Assembly (NCBI RefSeq): GCF_001591385.1
Contig: NZ_BCUU01000003.1
Location: forward strand, 62,001-126,000
DNA: 64,000 nucleotides
Reading direction: 5' to 3'
From: Variovorax soli NBRC 106424
GTDB lineage: Bacteria; Pseudomonadota; Gammaproteobacteria; Burkholderiales; Burkholderiaceae_C
Shown here piece after piece: positions 60,509-64,000 of the stretch. The translations under genes were made by a program, and so were the position numbers. The stretch's first letter is position 1, and every line of letters starts with the position of its first letter. A model generated the notes under the pieces. It was not told the DNA's origin, did not search any database, and saw nothing but the letters and a program-made list of their open reading frames with translations.

Positions 60509-60910
60509 TCAGTCCAGTATCAGCTGGGTCTGTGTCACCACCGCGCAGAGCTTGCCCTCGGCATTGCGGATGGAGGTCTGCCACACCTGCGTGGTGCGGC
60601 CGCGGTGCAGCGCCACGCTTTCGCCGCGCACCGTGGTGCCCACCTTGGCGCCGGCGATGAACTTGGTGCTGGAATCGGTGGTGGTGGTCTTCTTGCCCGG
60701 CGGCAGGTTGAGCACGGTGCCCACGGCGCCCAGCGTGTCGGCAAACGCCATGTAGGCGCCGCCGTGCAGGATGCCGCCGGCGGTGCACAGGTCGGGCCGC
60801 ACGTCCATGCTGGCCAGCACCCGCTCGGGGCTCAGCTCTTCCAGCGCCACGCCCATCAGGCCGGGGAAGAGGGGCCCCAGCAGCTTCTGCATCTTGTCGC
60901 GGTCGATCAT
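60509..60910 (-). CDS. PaaI-like hotdog thioesterase
   Basis: The 133-residue protein has the hotdog fold text: ERVLASMDVRPDLCTAGGIL, HGGAYMAFADTLGAVGTVLN (the HGG motif with Asp), TDSSTKFIAGAKVGTTVRGE. These enzymes cleave acyl-CoA thioesters, often phenylacetyl- or aromatic-CoA. No paa genes lie in the window. It precedes the RidA gene on the same strand by 26 bp. Confidence 0.9.
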   Translation of the reverse strand: MIDRDKMQKLLGPLFPGLMGVALEELSPERVLASMDVRPDLCTAGGILHGGAYMAFADTLGAVGTVLNLPPGKKTTTTDSSTKFIAGAKVGTTVRGESVALHRGRTTQVWQTSIRNAEGKLCAVVTQTQLILD

Positions 60911-60935
60911 GTGTTCGCTCTCCTGCTAGCAGGCA

Positions 60936-61421
60936 CTAGGGGTGGATTTCGACTTCGGCCTCGATCTCGACCGGAATGTCGAAGGGCAGCTCGGCCATGC
61001 CGACGGCGCTGCGCGCATGCGCGCCGACCTCGGGGCCGAAGACCTCCAGGATGAGGTCGGAAAAACCGTTGATGACGGCCGGCTGCAGGTTGAAGCCCGG
61101 CGCCGAGTTGACCATGCCGAACACGCGCGTCCAGGCCGTGATGCGGTCCAGGCTGCCCAGCGCGCGCTGCAGGCTGCCCAGCACGGCCAGGCCGACCAGG
61201 CGCGCCGCCGCCGCGCCCTGCGCCACGTCCAGATCGCGGCCCACCTTGCCCAGCGGCCTGGCGAGGGCACCATCCGTGTTGGTGGGGCCATGGCCCGAGA
61301 CGAAGGCGCGATGGCCGTGGACCCGCACGAACTGGAAGGGCAGCACCACGCCCGGCGGCGGCTTGACCGGTTGCGGCAGGGTGAGGCCGAGCGCCTTGAG
61401 GCGTTGTTCTGCTGTGGGCAT
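60936..61421 (-). CDS. RidA/YjgF-family protein
   Basis: The 161-residue protein starts at ATG 61421 (MPTAEQRLKALGLTLPQPVK). Family text: RVHGHRAFVSGHGPTNTDGA, ALGSLDRITAWTRVFGMVNS, FSDLILEVFGPEVGAHARSA, VGMAELPFDIPVEIEAEVEI. It looks like the larger, TdcF-unrelated RidA subgroup; the classical catalytic Arg (about 105 in RidA) is in the HARSAVG segment. It may act as an enamine deaminase or a related hydrolase. Confidence 0.88.
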   Translation of the reverse strand: MPTAEQRLKALGLTLPQPVKPPPGVVLPFQFVRVHGHRAFVSGHGPTNTDGALARPLGKVGRDLDVAQGAAAARLVGLAVLGSLQRALGSLDRITAWTRVFGMVNSAPGFNLQPAVINGFSDLILEVFGPEVGAHARSAVGMAELPFDIPVEIEAEVEIHP

Positions 61422-61542
61422 GGTGGCTCCGGTTCGGGGCGGCCGGGGCATTGTCCTTGAGCGGGCGGGGCCGGTCCAGCCGGGCTCGCGGGACGTACTA
61501 CTTTCGCTTTGTCAACGCGGCCAATTGCGCGATAGTGCGGCC

Positions 61543-61971
61543 ATGCCACTGAAGGTAATCCTCTCTCGCAGATCTGCTCGTCTCGCGGCCCTCGCGGCCG
61601 GCGCGCTGTTGCTCGCCGGCTGCGCCGGCCAGATGCAGCTGCTCGAAAACGGCCGCACCCACCCCGGCAGCTACAACTCGGCTTCTGGCACGGCCGAGGC
61701 GGTGATCGACGGCGTGCGCTACACCGGCACCTTCAGGAATCCGCCGCCCATCAGCCTGGGCGTCGGCGTGGGCGGCGGCAGCTGGGGCGGCGGCTTCGGC
61801 GGCGTGGGCGTGTCCACCGGCACGGGCTACGGCGGTGGTGGCTATGCCCTGCTGCGCTCGCCCGACGGCAGCAAGGTCATCGAGTGCTATTTCTCCACGT
61901 CCTTCGGCAGCGGCCAGGGGCAATGCACGGGGCTGGACGGCCGGCGCTTCGTGCTGGTGATCGGCGGCTGA
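61543..61971 (+). CDS. Glycine-rich lipoprotein
   Basis: The 142-residue protein starts at ATG 61543 (MPLKVILSRRSARLAALAAG) with a lipobox LAGC. A beta region (YNSASGTAEAVIDGVRYTGT) is followed by a Gly-rich segment (VGGGSWGGGFGGVGVSTGTG) and a Cys pair (IECYFSTSFGSGQGQCTGLD). An outer-membrane or periplasmic role is expected; no family name is certain. Confidence 0.78.
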   Translation: MPLKVILSRRSARLAALAAGALLLAGCAGQMQLLENGRTHPGSYNSASGTAEAVIDGVRYTGTFRNPPPISLGVGVGGGSWGGGFGGVGVSTGTGYGGGGYALLRSPDGSKVIECYFSTSFGSGQGQCTGLDGRRFVLVIGG

Positions 61972-62081
61972 CCCCCTTTCTCTCCCTTCCTTCCTGCCCG
62001 ATCCGCGCAAGTTCTTGCCCGTTCGTGCACAGTGCGCGGCATGAGCGACTCGCAACGCCACCCCGGCGCTACGCTGGCGGC

Positions 62082-63050
62082 ATGCTGACCCACAAAGACA
62101 CCCCAGCCACTGCGCTGCCCGGCAGCGACGGGGCGACCCAGATCCTGCTGCGGCGTGCCGAGCTGGCGGCATGCATCCAGCGCCTGACGCCGGGCGATGG
62201 CGTGCATCCCACGGCCATCGGGCGGCTCAAGCTGCTTCGCATCACCTCGTGCAGCGCGTTGACGCACACGCTGCACGAGCCCGCCCTGTGCCTGCCGGTG
62301 CAGGGCCGCAAGCGGGTGCTGCTGGCCGATGAAGTGACCATCTACGACGCCGAGGACTACCTCGTCGTCTCACAGGAAATGCCCATCTCCAGCCAGGTGA
62401 TGGACGCCTCGCCCGAGGCGCCCTACCTGTGCGTGCGACTGAGCTTTTCGCCGGGCGAGGTGGCGGCGCTGATGCGCGACATCGACCATGCACCGGCTGC
62501 TGCGCGCAAGGCGGCCGCAGGCTGCGCCCGCGCCCTGTACACCGCGCCGACCACGCTGGCGCTGACCGACGCCGTGCTGCGGCTGGTGCGCCTGCTCGAC
62601 ACGCCGCCGGACATCACCGCGCTCGCGCCGCTGGTGGAGCGCGAGATCCTCTACCGCCTGCTGACCGGCCCCGAGGGCTGGCGCCTGGCGCAGATCGGCA
62701 TGCCCGACGGGCAGGGCCCGCGCATTGCCGAGGTGCTCGCCTGGTTGCGCGCGCACTACCGCGAGCCGCTCAAGATCGAGCAGCTGGCGGCGAGCGTGCA
62801 CATGAGCGGCTCGTCGCTGCACCGGCACTTCCGCTCGGTGACGGCCATGAGCCCGCTGCAGTTCCAGAAGCACCTGCGCCTGCAGGAGGCCCGGCGCCTC
62901 ATGCTGGTGGACGGCGCCGACGCGACCAGCGCCGGCTACCACGTCGGCTACGAAAGCGCCTCGCAGTTCTCGCGCGAATACGCACGCAAGTTCGGCGCGC
63001 CGCCTTCGCGCGACATGCGGCGCATGCGGCAGGATGCCGCCGGCGGCTGA
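62082..63050 (+). CDS. AraC-family regulator with AraC_N domain
   Basis: The 322-residue protein starts at ATG 62082 (MLTHKDTPATALPGSDGATQ). The N-terminal cupin-like AraC_N part has EPALCLPVQGRKRVLLADEV, YDAEDYLVVSQEMPISSQVM. The C-terminal double HTH has EPLKIEQLAASVHMSGSSLH, RHFRSVTAMSPLQFQKHLRL and GYHVGYESASQFSREYARKF. It lies 45 bp upstream of an aldo/keto reductase gene that it probably controls. Confidence 0.93.
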   Translation: MLTHKDTPATALPGSDGATQILLRRAELAACIQRLTPGDGVHPTAIGRLKLLRITSCSALTHTLHEPALCLPVQGRKRVLLADEVTIYDAEDYLVVSQEMPISSQVMDASPEAPYLCVRLSFSPGEVAALMRDIDHAPAAARKAAAGCARALYTAPTTLALTDAVLRLVRLLDTPPDITALAPLVEREILYRLLTGPEGWRLAQIGMPDGQGPRIAEVLAWLRAHYREPLKIEQLAASVHMSGSSLHRHFRSVTAMSPLQFQKHLRLQEARRLMLVDGADATSAGYHVGYESASQFSREYARKFGAPPSRDMRRMRQDAAGG

Positions 63051-63095
63051 AAGAGAAGAACCTGTCGTTCCACCCAACCACAAGGAAATCCATTC

Positions 63096-64000
63096 ATGCG
63101 TCTCAAAAAATTCGGCCGCACCGGCCTCTTCGTTTCCGAGCTGTGCCTGGGCACCATGACCTTCGGCGGCGAAGGCGAGTTCTGGGGAAAGATCGGCACC
63201 ACCCAGCAAGCCGATGCCGAGCGTTTGATCGGCCGCGCGCTGGACGCGGGCATCAACTTCATCGACACCGCCGACATGTACTCGGCGGGCCTGTCCGAGC
63301 GCATCACCGGCCAGGCGCTGAAGAACCTGAAGGTGCCGCGCGAGAACGTGGTGGTGGCCACCAAGGTATATGGCGAGACCGGCACCAAGGCCGCCAATTC
63401 GCGCGGCATGTCGCGCTACCACATCATGGATGGCGTGAAGGCGAGCCTCGCCCGGCTGCAGCTGGACCACATCGACCTCTACCAGATCCACGCCTTCGAC
63501 CCGGCCACGCCCATCGAGGAAGCGGTGCGCGCCATGGACGACCTGGTGCGCCAGGGCCATGTGCGCTACGTGGGCGTGTCCAACTGGGCGGCCTGGCAGA
63601 TCATGAAGGCCCTCGGCATTTCCGAGCGCCTGGGCCTGGCGCGCTTCGAATCGCTGCAGGCCTACTACACCATCGCCAGCCGCGACCTGGAGCGCGAGCT
63701 GGTGCCCATGCTGCAGAGCGAGCAGTTGGGCCTGATGGTGTGGAGTCCGCTGGCCGGCGGCCTGCTGTCGGGCAAGTTCGGCCGCCATGTGCCCGAAGTT
63801 GCTTCGGCCGGCAGCCGGCGCGCGGTGTTCGACTTTCCGCCGGTGAACAAGGATCGCGCCTACGACTGCGTCGAGGTGATGCGGGGCATCGCCGAGCGCA
63901 AAGGCGTGTCGGTGGCGCAGATTGCGCTGGCCTGGCTGCTGCACCAGAAGGCGGTGACCAGCGTGATCGTGGGCGCCAAGCGCATCGAGCAGCTGGACGA
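63096..64000 (+). CDS. Aldo/keto reductase, cut by the window edge
   Basis: The frame starts at ATG 63096 (MRLKKFGRTGLFVSELCLGT) behind AAGGAAAT and is open to the right edge, about 301 codons. Aldo/keto reductase motifs: NFIDTADMYSAGLSER (catalytic Asp/Tyr), VVVATKVYGETGT (Lys), HIDLYQIHAFDPATPIEEAV (His), VGVSNWAAWQIMKALG, and MVWSPLAGGLLSGKFG. The NADPH-binding end is nearly complete in the visible part. It is probably regulated by the AraC gene before it. Confidence 0.93.
   Translation, partial: MRLKKFGRTGLFVSELCLGTMTFGGEGEFWGKIGTTQQADAERLIGRALDAGINFIDTADMYSAGLSERITGQALKNLKVPRENVVVATKVYGETGTKAANSRGMSRYHIMDGVKASLARLQLDHIDLYQIHAFDPATPIEEAVRAMDDLVRQGHVRYVGVSNWAAWQIMKALGISERLGLARFESLQAYYTIASRDLERELVPMLQSEQLGLMVWSPLAGGLLSGKFGRHVPEVASAGSRRAVFDFPPVNKDRAYDCVEVMRGIAERKGVSVAQIALAWLLHQKAVTSVIVGAKRIEQLD

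Overview
The window is GC-rich DNA from a Burkholderiales bacterium, most likely Comamonadaceae close to Variovorax. I infer this from the hrcA/nadK/recN/rapZ and lolB/ispE/tRNA-Gln/prs/rplY/pth gene orders, from codon usage, and from intergenic repeats I recognise from that family. It has two halves: a prophage (1 to about 29.7 kb, cut by the left window edge) and conserved host chromosome (about 29.7 to 64 kb).

Prophage, right to left. A tyrosine integrase (28505-29632) abuts the 3' end of a tRNA-Arg(ACG) gene (29714-29790), the probable attachment site. Next comes a plus-strand operon of five small unknown genes ending in a candidate excisionase (25377-28724). It is followed by a divergent pair of ribbon-helix-helix regulators sharing an operator cluster (24370-25217), then a cargo zone (about 18.6-24.3 kb). 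The cargo includes a lipoprotein, a HigB-like toxin with an unusually long HTH antitoxin and a third coupled protein, two small related genes, a candidate ncRNA and several unknown proteins. The immunity region (17360-18549) has a cro-like gene, two tandem XRE repressors without a peptidase domain, and matching operators. Early genes on the minus strand encode a CII-like activator, an HNH-AP2 endonuclease, a YdaU/DUF1376 replication initiator, a Twinkle-like primase-helicase and a Q-like zinc protein. Morons, a complete tRNA(CAT) and a broken tRNA follow. The late operon then runs off the left edge: HNH, TerS, TerL, prohead protease, HK97-fold capsid, portal, a collagen-like protein, head-tail connectors and the start of a tail tube gene. 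This is a lambda-like siphophage plan with an HK97-type head; the remaining tail genes, lysis genes and the other att site lie outside the window.

Host region. It starts with an FHA-domain protein, a DUF3606 protein and a LysR regulator divergent from a YeiH-family exporter. tRNA-Ile2(CAT), hrcA, nadK, recN and rapZ follow. A minus-strand block holds mutM, then a dynamin-like GTPase coupled to mutY. A plus-strand block holds a TPR lipoprotein, lolB, ispE, tRNA-Gln, prs, rplY and pth. Next are a ferredoxin and a complete peptide ABC transporter locus (B, C, D, F, substrate-binding protein) continuing by overlapping start codons into an amidase and an alpha/beta hydrolase. The last part has a LysR/tautomerase pair, a TPR protein, a histidine phosphatase, a hotdog thioesterase, a RidA-family protein, a glycine-rich lipoprotein, an AraC regulator and an aldo/keto reductase cut by the right edge.

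The most novel-looking parts are in the prophage cargo and control regions: the three-gene toxin/antitoxin/partner operon, the operator-in-spacer promoter that would make the cro mRNA leaderless, the RHH regulator pair, and two large orphan genes.
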